Shown piece after piece: positions 17,585 through 25,471 of a DNA stretch of 38,038 nucleotides. A program made the translations under genes and the position numbers. Source of the stretch: Verrucomicrobiota bacterium (lineage in GTDB: Bacteria; Verrucomicrobiota; Verrucomicrobiia; Opitutales; Seribacteraceae); NCBI GenBank assembly GCA_027593365.1, contig JAQCIX010000003.1:1-38038 (forward strand), in the 5' to 3' direction. Below the pieces are notes generated by a model that was given only the letters and a program-made list of their open reading frames with translations, was not told the origin of the DNA and ran no database searches. The stretch's first letter is position 1, and each line of letters begins with the position of its first letter.

Positions 17585-18245
17585 ATCCGCTTGGGTCTGT
17601 AAATTTTTTCAGGACGGAGAAAATCTGATCGATTTTTTCGGTATTTTTAACACCTGGAGCTGATTCTACTCCGCTGTTGATATCGACCCCTTGAGGAAGA
17701 TTTCGTAAGATGGCTTCCTCAAGGTTACTGGGACTCAATCCACCGGCTAAAACCCAGAGATTTTCAGGGAATTCTTGTTTCAAATTTGAAAACCTCCCCC
17801 AGTCTGCAGTTTGTCCAGTGCCTCCGAAGGATTTCTCAGAGTAAGCATCTATCAGAAAAGTGCTCGCTTCTTCGAGGTAGTCGTGCGGGAAGTGATCCGA
17901 GGGTTTTAATTTGGGTGCAAGCCAAAGGTTTTCTTTGCCAACTAATTCAGACCATTTCTTTACCTCCTCTTTGGAAAGATCCAAAGGAAAGTGAAACTGA
18001 AATTTTTCAAACCCCAACGAAATTAAACTTTCGATCAATTTCTGATCTGGAGTCACTGCCACTGCAACTTTGATGCATCCTTTAAAATCGATCTGCCCAG
18101 ACAGGTTTCGAAATTGTTCGATGGATAAATTTCTGGGGGATTGTGGGTGAAAAATAAAGCCCAGTGCATCGGCACCCAGATCGACACAATACTGGGCGTC
18201 TGTGGATTGGGTGATCCCGCAGAATTTAACCAGCTTCGGTCTCAT
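17577..18245 (-). CDS. trpF: Phosphoribosylanthranilate isomerase
   Basis: A TIM-barrel enzyme of 222 residues that carries out the Amadori rearrangement in tryptophan synthesis. It starts with [12 protein letters not shown], with the catalytic cysteine in [21 protein letters not shown] follows, and near the end come [13 protein letters not shown] and [20 protein letters not shown], the phosphate-binding loops. I chose the ATG at 18245 rather than 18281, because it overlaps the stop of the cobA/hemD gene as TGATG, a coupling arrangement, and gives the family N-terminus. No other trp genes are present; it is carried at the end of a tetrapyrrole/ilv run. The last 8 bases overlap ffh. Confidence 0.93.
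   Translation of the reverse strand: MRPKLVKFCGITQSTDAQYCVDLGADALGFIFHPQSPRNLSIEQFRNLSGQIDFKGCIKVAVAVTPDQKLIESLISLGFEKFQFHFPLDLSKEEVKKWSELVGKENLWLAPKLKPSDHFPHDYLEEASTFLIDAYSEKSFGGTGQTADWGRFSNLKQEFPENLWVLAGGLSPSNLEEAILRNLPQGVDINSGVESAPGVKNTEKIDQIFSVLKKFTDPSGSI
17583..17609 (+). terminator. Candidate intrinsic terminator of ffh inside the trpF 3' end
   Basis: AGATCC (17583-17588), loop GCTT and GGGTCT (17593-17598) form a 6-bp stem with one G-U pair, followed after five bases by six T (17604-17609). It lies directly at the ffh stop codon, within the C-terminal codons of trpF on the other strand. The stem is modest, so the call is tentative. Confidence 0.4.
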
Positions 18246-19789
18246 CAGGATTTTGCAAAATATGTAATGAGGGACTTGCACAAGCCATCCAAACTTGGAT
18301 GGGAAGATTCTAAACCAACCGTAAGCTCATTTTCCTCAAGCGTCTTGGTCGTTTGGGGACCAAAACTACATAAAATAGGAGTTAGGGCATCCGGTTCAAA
18401 TACAATATCTTCCGACTGTTCAACATAGGAGAGAGCGGTGGAGGAACTTGTGAAAACAATCGCATCCGCTCCTTCTTTTTTAAACCTCAAAAAATCCGGA
18501 GCTTCCAGCACATCGGCAAAGTCAGTTTGGTAAACGGGCAATGTATCCACAATCGCACGCCCCACCCCTTCGAGCATTTCCACCATAATTTCACGATTCC
18601 GATTTCCACTTACAACCAAAACATTCGCACTGTCCAGACTGTCCGTGGCAACCAATTCTTTAGCTAAACTTTCTGCGGTTGAATCTTTCGCTACCAACTC
18701 AACATTCAAGTTATATTGCTTGAAAACATCTGCAGTGGATTCGCCCACACAAGCAATTCTCATCGGACCAAAACTTCTTATATCCGAAAAAGCCCGGAAA
18801 AATAATTTCATGAATTCACGGGCACCATTCGCACTTGTGAAAACAACCCATTCATAACTGGCAATCCCAGCAAAAACCTCGGCAATTAATTTTCGATCTT
18901 CAGCAGGTTGGATTTGGATCAGTGGAAGATCCAACACCTCAGCACCCAGACTTTCCAGGGCAGATCGCATTCTACTTTTTTGTCCGGATGCACGGGTAAG
19001 AGCAATTCTTCGGCCCAGAAGTGGTTTTTGTTCAAACCAAGTAACAGTTCGGGACAACCCAATCGAGTTCCCAACGAATATAATGGCAGGTGCAAGGAAG
19101 TTTTTCTCTTTTGCCTGCTCAACCAGATCTCCCAAAGGAGCCAGTAATTTTTTTTGAATGGGTAGGGTCCCATGGGACACTATGGCTGCTGGCTTGTCCC
19201 CTGGTAATCCTCCATCGATCAATTTTCCAACAATCTCCTCCAGCTTGCTCATCCCCATATAAATGCAAAGGGTACCTCCAACCTCAGAAAATTTCTCAAA
19301 GTTTACTCGTAAGGATTCTTTGGCTACATCTTCGTGCCCAGTAAGAAATGAAATCGAAGACCCAAAATCACGGTGAGATAAAGGGATACCCGCATAGGCA
19401 GCACAAGCTAGAGCCGCTGTAACCCCAGGGACTACTTCGTAAGGCACTCCTTCTTTATCGAGAGCGAGCATTTCCTCGGCACACCGTCCAAAAACAAAAG
19501 GATCCCCACCCTTTAAACGTACCACCTTCAAGCCATCTTGGGCTTTTTCCACCAAGATTTTACTGATTTCCAACTGGTCCATGGTATGCCGCCCTGGACT
19601 TTTCCCCACATCAATTCTTTCACAATTGGAGGGAGCCCAATCATGTAATCTACGATTAGCCAGATGGTCATACACTAAAACATCGCAAGATTCTATCAAC
19701 TCACGGGCTCTTAAGGTGATTAAGTTGGGATCTCCAGGACCCGCACCCACAAGATAAACGATTCCTTGATTTACTTCTTTTTTGTCCAT
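18245..19789 (-). CDS. Fused uroporphyrinogen-III C-methyltransferase / uroporphyrinogen-III synthase
   Basis: A 514-residue bifunctional protein. Residues about 10-245 are the SAM-dependent methyltransferase CobA/SumT: VYLVGAGPGDPNLIT, VRLKGGDPFVFGR, VVPGVTAALACAAYAGIPLSHRD. Residues about 255-510 are HemD (GRRIALTRASGQKSRM, VVFTSANGAREFMKLF, FTSSSTALSYVE). HemD closes hydroxymethylbilane to uroporphyrinogen III, and CobA methylates it to precorrin-2 for siroheme or cobalamin, so the branch point is one protein. Fusions of this order are known in several phyla. It overlaps hemC by 19 bases upstream and trpF by one base downstream, so all three are probably coupled. Confidence 0.93.
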   Translation of the reverse strand: MDKKEVNQGIVYLVGAGPGDPNLITLRARELIESCDVLVYDHLANRRLHDWAPSNCERIDVGKSPGRHTMDQLEISKILVEKAQDGLKVVRLKGGDPFVFGRCAEEMLALDKEGVPYEVVPGVTAALACAAYAGIPLSHRDFGSSISFLTGHEDVAKESLRVNFEKFSEVGGTLCIYMGMSKLEEIVGKLIDGGLPGDKPAAIVSHGTLPIQKKLLAPLGDLVEQAKEKNFLAPAIIFVGNSIGLSRTVTWFEQKPLLGRRIALTRASGQKSRMRSALESLGAEVLDLPLIQIQPAEDRKLIAEVFAGIASYEWVVFTSANGAREFMKLFFRAFSDIRSFGPMRIACVGESTADVFKQYNLNVELVAKDSTAESLAKELVATDSLDSANVLVVSGNRNREIMVEMLEGVGRAIVDTLPVYQTDFADVLEAPDFLRFKKEGADAIVFTSSSTALSYVEQSEDIVFEPDALTPILCSFGPQTTKTLEENELTVGLESSHPSLDGLCKSLITYFAKS

Positions 19790-20628
19790 TCGATTAATTC
19801 ACTTAACCAGGCTTCTTGCTCTCGATTATCAATCTTCAAACATTTAATTCCACAAGCTTCATGGAAAAAGTGAAGGATACCTTGATCTTTAGAAAAATGA
19901 GCTCCAAGAGCGACCTGACACCCTCCCCCAAAGGCATTTAACACCGATCTTTCCATTAACACGGCTTGCTCGGTATCAGAATCATTTAAAGGAATAAAAA
20001 AAGGTTTTTCTTCGGTTCTTGCCTGAATTGCAATGGCTCCCTGACCAGGAGCAGGCACCATCTGTTCGAAATTCAAATGGGTAAAGGTAAGCCCTTCATA
20101 TTCATGGATATTTAGGCGATTTAATCCAGCTGCTGCGAGCAGGGTGGCTTCTGCTTCTCCGCTTTGCACGATCTTTTGTAAACGGGTTTCTACATTGCCA
20201 CGAAATTCGACCCAATTGGCACGAGGAAACATCAGGCTGGCCTGGGCTCTCCTTCGCGGGCTTCCACTTGCAATTTTGTTAGGAAGCGAGACTCCTTCCT
20301 TGATAACCAAAATATCTGCCGGGTTTTCCCGTGGTAAAAAAGCCACAAGATCCAAGCCTTTTGGTATGTCGGTGGGCATATCTTTTGCACTATGTACAGC
20401 GAGATCGGCCCGCCCATCAAGCAAAGCCAATTCAAGCTCTTTGGTAAATAAACCCTTCCCTCCCGTTTTCTCCAAAGACCAATCAGTCTGACGATCTCCC
20501 GTTGTAACCATAGGAAGTAAGACTACTTCCCTTTTGAGTTTACCAATAATACGCTCAGCAACCAATTCCGCCTGCTTTAGGGCAAGAGGACTGCGACGAG
20601 TGGCTAAGACTAAGGGCTTGGATGCCAT
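19771..20628 (-). CDS. hemC: Hydroxymethylbilane synthase (porphobilinogen deaminase), short C-terminus
   Basis: A 285-residue enzyme that polymerises four porphobilinogens to hydroxymethylbilane. ATRRSPLALKQAE opens the protein; SAKDMPTD has the catalytic Asp near residue 83; the substrate-binding basic run is GSPRRRAQ; the dipyrromethane cofactor cysteine is C237 in FGGGCQVALGAH. After that cysteine only 48 residues remain, compared with about 70 in E. coli, so domain 3 is trimmed. All catalytic residues are present, so function is expected. Its 3' end overlaps the CobA-HemD gene. It lies 68 bases after ilvC; hemA, often its neighbour, is not here. Confidence 0.93.
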   Translation of the reverse strand: MASKPLVLATRRSPLALKQAELVAERIIGKLKREVVLLPMVTTGDRQTDWSLEKTGGKGLFTKELELALLDGRADLAVHSAKDMPTDIPKGLDLVAFLPRENPADILVIKEGVSLPNKIASGSPRRRAQASLMFPRANWVEFRGNVETRLQKIVQSGEAEATLLAAAGLNRLNIHEYEGLTFTHLNFEQMVPAPGQGAIAIQARTEEKPFFIPLNDSDTEQAVLMERSVLNAFGGGCQVALGAHFSKDQGILHFFHEACGIKCLKIDNREQEAWLSELIEWTKKK

Positions 20629-20696
20629 AGCTTTATGCAGCCAATGGATCTAAAGGAGCTGGGCCATACAAGAAAACCCAACGATGTGAGAAAAGA

Positions 20697-21725
20697 TTAG
20701 GAGTAGGAAGCCTGGGCACCCTTAATATTTTTCTTAGGTATCCAAGGCATCACTGCACGCAAACTTCTTCCAGTAACCTCGATCGGATGGTTCTCTCCTT
20801 CTTCAAGCAATTTATTGTAGTTAGGAAGTCCAGCTTGGTGTTCCTTGATCCATTCCTTGGCGAATTTTCCACTTTGGATTTCCTTAAGGATGGTTTTCAT
20901 CGATTTCTTAACATTGGCATTCACTACTCTGGGTCCACGGGTAATATCTCCATACTTTGCAGTTTCAGAAATCGAAAACCTCATTCCTGCAATACCGGAC
21001 TCGATCATAAGATCCACGATAAGCTTGAGCTCATGCAAGCACTCAAAATAAGCCATTTCAGGGGCATAACCAGCTTCCACAAGGGTCTCGAAACCGGCTT
21101 GGACAAGGGCCGATGCACCCCCACAAAGAACGGCTTGCTCCCCAAATAAATCCGTTTCCGTTTCTTCCTTAAAAGTGGTTTCCAAAATACCGGCTTTGGC
21201 ACCTCCAACACCTGCAGCCCAGGCGAGCGCAATTTGCTTAGAATCCTTGGCCGAACCTTTAAGCACAGCAAAAAGGGCAGGTACTCCCTTCCCCTCTTTG
21301 AACTGGGAGCGAACCAGATGCCCAGGTCCTTTAGGAGCGACCATGATTACACTTACCCCGCGAGGAGGTTTGATTAAGCCGAAGTGAATCGCAAATCCAT
21401 GTGTGAATAGAAGGGTTTTCCCATTAGAAAGATTGGGCTTAATCTCAGTCTCATAGACCTCAGCCTGTTTCATGTCAGGAACACCGATCATGATGACATC
21501 GGCTTTTTGCACGGCTTCGGCTACTTCAAAGACCTCAAACCCATGACGCTTGGCCACACGAATGGACTTGCTACCTTTGTAAAGACCGATGATCACATTC
21601 AATCCACTATCTTTCAGATTGAGGGCGTGAGCGTGTCCTTGGGAGCCGTAACCAATGACGGCAAGCGTTTTCTTTTTCAGAGGAGTTATTTTCGCCTCCT
21701 TGTGCGTGTATACTTTCGCAGGCAT
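20697..21725 (-). CDS. ilvC: Ketol-acid reductoisomerase, class I
   Basis: A 342-residue enzyme of valine and isoleucine synthesis (acetolactate or acetohydroxybutyrate to the dihydroxyacid). The cofactor loop GYGSQG is at residues 25-30, and the specificity loop reads GLYKGSKS (47-54), where Ser/Lys residues favour NADPH, though this is not certain. Catalytic H109 ([10 protein letters not shown]) and the Mg ligands D192 and E196 ([14 protein letters not shown]) are visible. A single knotted helical C-terminal domain gives the short class I length. It follows ilvN by 45 bases on the same strand. Confidence 0.96.
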   Translation of the reverse strand: MPAKVYTHKEAKITPLKKKTLAVIGYGSQGHAHALNLKDSGLNVIIGLYKGSKSIRVAKRHGFEVFEVAEAVQKADVIMIGVPDMKQAEVYETEIKPNLSNGKTLLFTHGFAIHFGLIKPPRGVSVIMVAPKGPGHLVRSQFKEGKGVPALFAVLKGSAKDSKQIALAWAAGVGGAKAGILETTFKEETETDLFGEQAVLCGGASALVQAGFETLVEAGYAPEMAYFECLHELKLIVDLMIESGIAGMRFSISETAKYGDITRGPRVVNANVKKSMKTILKEIQSGKFAKEWIKEHQAGLPNYNKLLEEGENHPIEVTGRSLRAVMPWIPKKNIKGAQASYS

Positions 21726-21770
21726 TATGCTATTTTGGGGTTACTAGGTTAATAGTTTCCGGTTTTAAAA

Positions 21771-22256
21771 TCAATTTTCGTTAAGCCCTCTTCTGAGGGA
21801 GACAACTCCTGTGCGGGCCAGTTCACTTACGCCGAACGACTCAAGGAGATTAAGAAAAGCTTTAATCTTGTTTTCATTTCCAGTCGCCTCGATAATCAGG
21901 CTGGTAGGAGCTACATCGATGATCTTACCACGGAAAACATCACAAATCTGGGTTATTTCGGATCTGGTTTTCGAATCAGCGTCCACTTTCAATAAGACAA
22001 GCTCCCGTCCTACTGCCTCATCCCCATGGTAATTTTCGACCTGAATCACATCGACTAATTTATCCAATTGTTTGATGCATTGATCCAAAGCTTTTTCATC
22101 TCCGTTGAGCGTAGCAGTAATACGTGAGCGGCCGTTTGCATGAGTAGGAGCAACATTCAGCGTATCAATATTGAAACCACGACCGCTAAAAAGTCCGGCA
22201 ATTCGGGCAAGAACCCCGAATTTATTTTCAACTAGTACGGATATAACGTGACGCAT
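21771..22256 (-). CDS. ilvN: Acetolactate synthase small (regulatory) subunit
   Basis: A 161-residue IlvN/IlvH protein. The N-terminal ACT domain starts MRHVISVLVENKFGVLARIAGLFSGRGFNIDTLNVAP, the known valine-binding region, and the C-terminal domain (ELVLLKVDADSKTRSEITQICDVFRGKIIDV) contacts the catalytic subunit. It activates IlvB and confers valine feedback. The catalytic ilvB gene, usually immediately upstream, is absent; instead tRNA-Val ends 18 bases before the start codon. The ATG at 22256 is the only start that retains the whole ACT domain. Confidence 0.95.
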   Translation of the reverse strand: MRHVISVLVENKFGVLARIAGLFSGRGFNIDTLNVAPTHANGRSRITATLNGDEKALDQCIKQLDKLVDVIQVENYHGDEAVGRELVLLKVDADSKTRSEITQICDVFRGKIIDVAPTSLIIEATGNENKIKAFLNLLESFGVSELARTGVVSLRRGLNEN

Positions 22257-22274
22257 GACGGATTAAGTGGGAAA

Positions 22275-22351
22275 TGGTGGACGGCACAGGACTCGAACCT
22301 GTGACCTACTGGGTGTAAACCAGTCGCTCTAACCAACTGAGCTAGCCGTCC
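22275..22351 (-). tRNA. tRNA-Val (anticodon UAC)
   Basis: Read on the minus strand, the acceptor stem GGACGGC pairs perfectly with GCCGTCC, followed by A and an encoded CCA (22275-22277). The D arm is GCTCAGTTGGTTAGAGC. The anticodon stem ACTGG/CCAGT holds the loop TTTACAC with anticodon TAC (valine). The T arm is CACAG-GTTCGAGT-CCTGTG. The CCA lies 18 bases upstream of the ilvN ATG on the same strand, so the two are very likely on one primary transcript. Confidence 0.95.
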
Positions 22352-22394
22352 TTAATTTAAAGTAAAGGGATAAACTAAGAATCCCATTCATTCT

Positions 22395-22419
22395 GGCAAG
22401 CGTGAATCATTCGCTTGCC
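22395..22419. other. Perfect 8-bp hairpin at the end of the secreted-protein gene
   Basis: GGCAAGCG (22395-22402) and CGCTTGCC (22412-22419) are perfect inverted copies around a 9-base loop that contains the stop codon of the 22407-23225 gene. Neither strand has a clear T-run next to it, so it may be an RNA-stabilising or factor-assisted stop structure rather than a classical terminator. It separates that gene from tRNA-Val. Confidence 0.45.
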
Positions 22420-23225
22420 CCAACTTCAACCCGAATCGTTTTGGGCCCAAGGATGGGTTTGGGGGACGCTTTGAACTTTTCCGGGGGCGAACTTGATTGA
22501 AAAGAAGAGGAGGATGACTCTTGAGGACTCCTTCTTACCGAGGAAGTTGAATTAGATATTTTTTTCGGCCCCATCCAGTAGTTACTATTGCCCGAGGGAA
22601 TTGCTTGTCCTCTGGTGGAAGGTAAGCCAGAACCTTGGACCGGACTCTGCCTTATGGCATCAGTCGCCCCTGAAGCACCCGCACGCTGGACTGGAAAGCC
22701 AGGTTCTTTGGGTCGATCTCGGCGGAACTGATAGCGGTTGATATCTTGAAGGGACATATTGTTCACTTTGTCCATCCATTCATCCACTCGATCATTCAAT
22801 CGAGCGTAATAAGCGTCCCTGAACTCAACCGCATTTGCGGCTGGATCGCGCTTGGAAAGATTTTGGTTGTTAGCCCGCTTAAAGTTTTCCTGGGCAATCT
22901 GATCGTTCAAAGGTGTTTCAATCTCGATTTGAGTCGTTGTAAATCTCTCTCTTCCCAGAATTTTCGCATTCCCCATGGGAAACCTTTTTCCACCAAAAGG
23001 GGAAAAGTGAGAAGGCCACTCTTCAACCGTTATTCTGCGGGAAGAGGATGGACTTAGCCTATTGAACTTGGAAGCACGCCCACTCAGGGAACTCATCTTA
23101 CCATCCAGTCTTTGCACTCTTTTAGTAAAATCGTTCGCTTTCTGCTGAGCATAACTATCCTGAATTCCTCCAAAAAACATCAGACAAAAGATGCAGGAAA
23201 TCCTCGACTTTACCGAACGGCTCAT
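22407..23225 (-). CDS. Secreted low-complexity protein of unknown function
   Basis: A 272-residue protein I do not recognise. Residues 1-26 form a signal peptide (basic start, CIFCLMFFGGI core, DSYAQ cleavage-like site). A short helical stretch follows (KANDFTKRVQRLDGKMSSLSGRASKF), then a middle part with a possible ordered region around EFRDAYYARLNDRVDEWMDKVNNMS. The last 100 residues are rich in Ser, Pro, Arg and Gln and probably disordered. No membrane helix other than the signal, no cysteine pair and no enzyme motif. It is divergent from thyA with 55 bases between starts and is followed by a hairpin and tRNA-Val. A periplasmic or envelope location is likely. Confidence 0.65.
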   Translation of the reverse strand: MSRSVKSRISCIFCLMFFGGIQDSYAQQKANDFTKRVQRLDGKMSSLSGRASKFNRLSPSSSRRITVEEWPSHFSPFGGKRFPMGNAKILGRERFTTTQIEIETPLNDQIAQENFKRANNQNLSKRDPAANAVEFRDAYYARLNDRVDEWMDKVNNMSLQDINRYQFRRDRPKEPGFPVQRAGASGATDAIRQSPVQGSGLPSTRGQAIPSGNSNYWMGPKKISNSTSSVRRSPQESSSSSFQSSSPPEKFKASPKPILGPKTIRVEVGASE

Positions 23226-23280
23226 GAATAAAACATATACAATTCTCTACACCCTTCATCAAGATCGAACCCTTTAAAAA

Positions 23281-24078
23281 ATGAAAGCTTATTTATCCTT
23301 ACTTCAAAGATTAATGGACGAAGGAGTCTATCGTAGTGACCGTACAGGTACTGGCACCTGGTCTGTCTTTGGCGAGCAGGTAAGATTCAGTCTCCACGAT
23401 GGGTTTCCCCTCCTGACGACAAAAAAGCTTCACCTTCGGTCGATCATCCATGAATTGCTTTGGTTTTTAAATGGGGACACCAATGTGGGCTATCTTCAGG
23501 AAAACAAAGTTTCTATCTGGGACGAGTGGGCCGATGAAAACGGTGATCTTGGGAGGGTTTACGGCGCCCAGTGGACGGACTGGAAAAAATCGGATGGCAG
23601 TGGATCCGTAAATCAAATCGATGAAGTAATTCGATCCATCCGAGAAAACCCGGATAGCCGAAGACACCTCGTTTGTGCATGGAACCCAGGTGAACTGCAC
23701 CTCATGGCCCTCCCCCCATGTCATGCTCTGTTTCAATTTTATGTCGCAGATGGAAAATTAAGCTGCCAGCTCTACCAACGCAGTGCCGACCTGTTCCTTG
23801 GGGTTCCCTTCAACATTGCATCCTATGCTCTGCTCACGATGATGATTGCCAAAATCTGTAACCTCCAGGCCCATGAATTTGTTCATACCTTTGGAGATCT
23901 ACACCTCTATTCCAATCATCGTGAACAAGCGGATCTCCAACTTTCACGCGAACCTCGGCCCAAACCCAGAATGCTTATTCATGGGGAGCAAAAAGAAATT
24001 ACAGACTTCAAGTTTGAGGATTTTGAACTCGTAGATTACGACCCACATCCAGGGATCAAAGCACCCATTGCCGTATGA
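23281..24078 (+). CDS. thyA: Thymidylate synthase
   Basis: A 265-residue enzyme that methylates dUMP to dTMP with methylene-tetrahydrofolate. [16 protein letters not shown] near the N-terminus supplies the phosphate-binding Arg, the catalytic cysteine is C147 in [14 protein letters not shown], and [24 protein letters not shown] and HTFGDLHLY hold the dUMP-binding residues. The length equals that of E. coli ThyA. The stop overlaps the folA start by 4 bases (ATGA), so the two are translationally coupled and form the classic dTMP/folate recycling pair. The ATG at 23281 is preceded by an A-rich run and no Shine-Dalgarno. Confidence 0.97.
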   Translation: MKAYLSLLQRLMDEGVYRSDRTGTGTWSVFGEQVRFSLHDGFPLLTTKKLHLRSIIHELLWFLNGDTNVGYLQENKVSIWDEWADENGDLGRVYGAQWTDWKKSDGSGSVNQIDEVIRSIRENPDSRRHLVCAWNPGELHLMALPPCHALFQFYVADGKLSCQLYQRSADLFLGVPFNIASYALLTMMIAKICNLQAHEFVHTFGDLHLYSNHREQADLQLSREPRPKPRMLIHGEQKEITDFKFEDFELVDYDPHPGIKAPIAV

Positions 24079-24551
24079 GTTTTGCCCACCCTTACAAAGC
24101 CATTGTTGCGGTTGCCGAAGATGGGGTGATTGGACGAGGTGGCGACTTGCCTTGGCGACTTTCAGAGGATCTTAAGTGGTTTAAAAGGATCACTTTAGGT
24201 CATACTATTCTTATGGGAAGAAAAACCTGGGAATCTCTTCCCGGAGCCTTACCCAGCAGGCAAAACTGGGTCTTAAGCCGGACCGCAAATCAGAAGGATG
24301 GTATGTCCGTTTTTCGATCCATGGAAGAAGTCCAGCAGGCTCTTGGACCCTCCCAAACCTTGTTTATCATTGGGGGTGGCGAAATCTACTCCATGGCACT
24401 GCCACTATGCCACGAACTGTTCATCAGCGAAGTCAGGCGAAAAGTACCGGACGGAGATGCGTTTTTCCCCAACTATAAAGATCAATTCCGACCGGTAGAA
24501 GTATTGGACGATAATCCTGATTTCTTACTTCGCAGATGGGTTCGTGTGTAA
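24075..24551 (+). CDS. folA: Dihydrofolate reductase
   Basis: A 158-residue NADPH-dependent enzyme that regenerates tetrahydrofolate from the dihydrofolate made by ThyA. The active-site strand and loop [31 protein letters not shown] include the substrate-binding Asp, followed by [25 protein letters not shown] and [15 protein letters not shown] for cofactor binding. The start ATG lies within the last codons of thyA. It converges with the next gene with three bases between stop codons. Confidence 0.96.
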   Translation: MSFAHPYKAIVAVAEDGVIGRGGDLPWRLSEDLKWFKRITLGHTILMGRKTWESLPGALPSRQNWVLSRTANQKDGMSVFRSMEEVQQALGPSQTLFIIGGGEIYSMALPLCHELFISEVRRKVPDGDAFFPNYKDQFRPVEVLDDNPDFLLRRWVRV

Positions 24552-24554
24552 GGT

Positions 24555-25469
24555 TTAAATTTTTAAGTCAAATGGAAGAAATGTTTCCTCTTGATCCGTA
24601 GCAACCTTAATTTGTGCCCACAAGCGGTAATTCCCAGGTGCTGGAGATTTAAAGTTAAAAGAAAGCGGTCCAATCCTCCTATCCTCCATCGATTTAGGCG
24701 GTTCGTACTCAAGGGGATGCAAATGAGCAAATCCGGCTTTATTGGGCTCAAATGCAACCAAGTGAGCAAAGGCTCCCATCACCGGCTTGAGAGGAAGGTT
24801 CTTTCCGTCCTTATCCAAGGCAGAAAATGTTAAAACCCAATCATCATCAGAGCCTTCCAGAATCGATGCATCCAAAAGGAATTCACGGTCCCCCTTTTCT
24901 ACTATCAATGAGGTTCCGGATGGTTGGATGACTCCGGACTCACCCGGGACTTCGAATTGAGCAGCGAGTAAAACTCTTCGGGGACTGCGAAGAGGAATTA
25001 AATCTAAGTAGACCTTATATTCCCCGGCCTTATTGGGGGTAAGCGTAAATCGCCAAATACCATTAAAAAGTGGGTCAGGTTCAGGATGAAGGTGCTGGTA
25101 GTCGTCCATCGTTGGATCAATGGCCAAGAGATGAATTTTCTTGGTATGGCTAAGGGCAACATCTTCTTTCCCTAGAGGAGATCCATCCGCTTGTTTGATA
25201 TTCATCTCAAAGCGACAAGGTTTTCCAATTTCCAAAGGATCGAGTGGACGGAAGTCCAGACTCATCGGCCAACGTCGAATCGATAAATCCACAAAACCAT
25301 CATCACCCGGACCACAGTAATCCAACTCTCCTTCTAGGTTGTAGGTCTCTTCATGAAGAAAATCACATGGCTCCACTGGTAAGGACCGCACCACAAAGTA
25401 GATAGCCACAAAAGGAATCGATAAAAGCAGGGGAGCAAACTTGGAGGTAAAAAACGATTTCACAGGCAA
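24555..25469 (-). CDS. Membrane-anchored periplasmic protein with two HLHP-motif beta domains
   Basis: A 304-residue protein with an N-terminal membrane anchor (about residues 11-28), two cysteines just outside it (C35, C52), then two similar beta-sandwich-like repeats (about 80-175 and 190-300). Repeat 1 has SHTKKIHLLAID and YQHLHPEP (H108, H113, H126, H128) and PNKAGEYKVYLDL; repeat 2 has AFAHLVAFEPNKAGFAHLHPLE (H236, H249, H251) and SPAPGNYRLWAQI. The paired HxH motifs suggest metal, probably copper, binding. I recall proteins of this kind beside SCO genes but cannot give a named family. The track start is a TTG at 25469; the GTG at 25463 is equally likely. It follows the SCO gene by 2-8 bases and is surely co-transcribed with it. 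Confidence 0.7.
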   Translation of the reverse strand: MPVKSFFTSKFAPLLLSIPFVAIYFVVRSLPVEPCDFLHEETYNLEGELDYCGPGDDGFVDLSIRRWPMSLDFRPLDPLEIGKPCRFEMNIKQADGSPLGKEDVALSHTKKIHLLAIDPTMDDYQHLHPEPDPLFNGIWRFTLTPNKAGEYKVYLDLIPLRSPRRVLLAAQFEVPGESGVIQPSGTSLIVEKGDREFLLDASILEGSDDDWVLTFSALDKDGKNLPLKPVMGAFAHLVAFEPNKAGFAHLHPLEYEPPKSMEDRRIGPLSFNFKSPAPGNYRLWAQIKVATDQEETFLPFDLKI

Positions 25470-25471
25470 AT

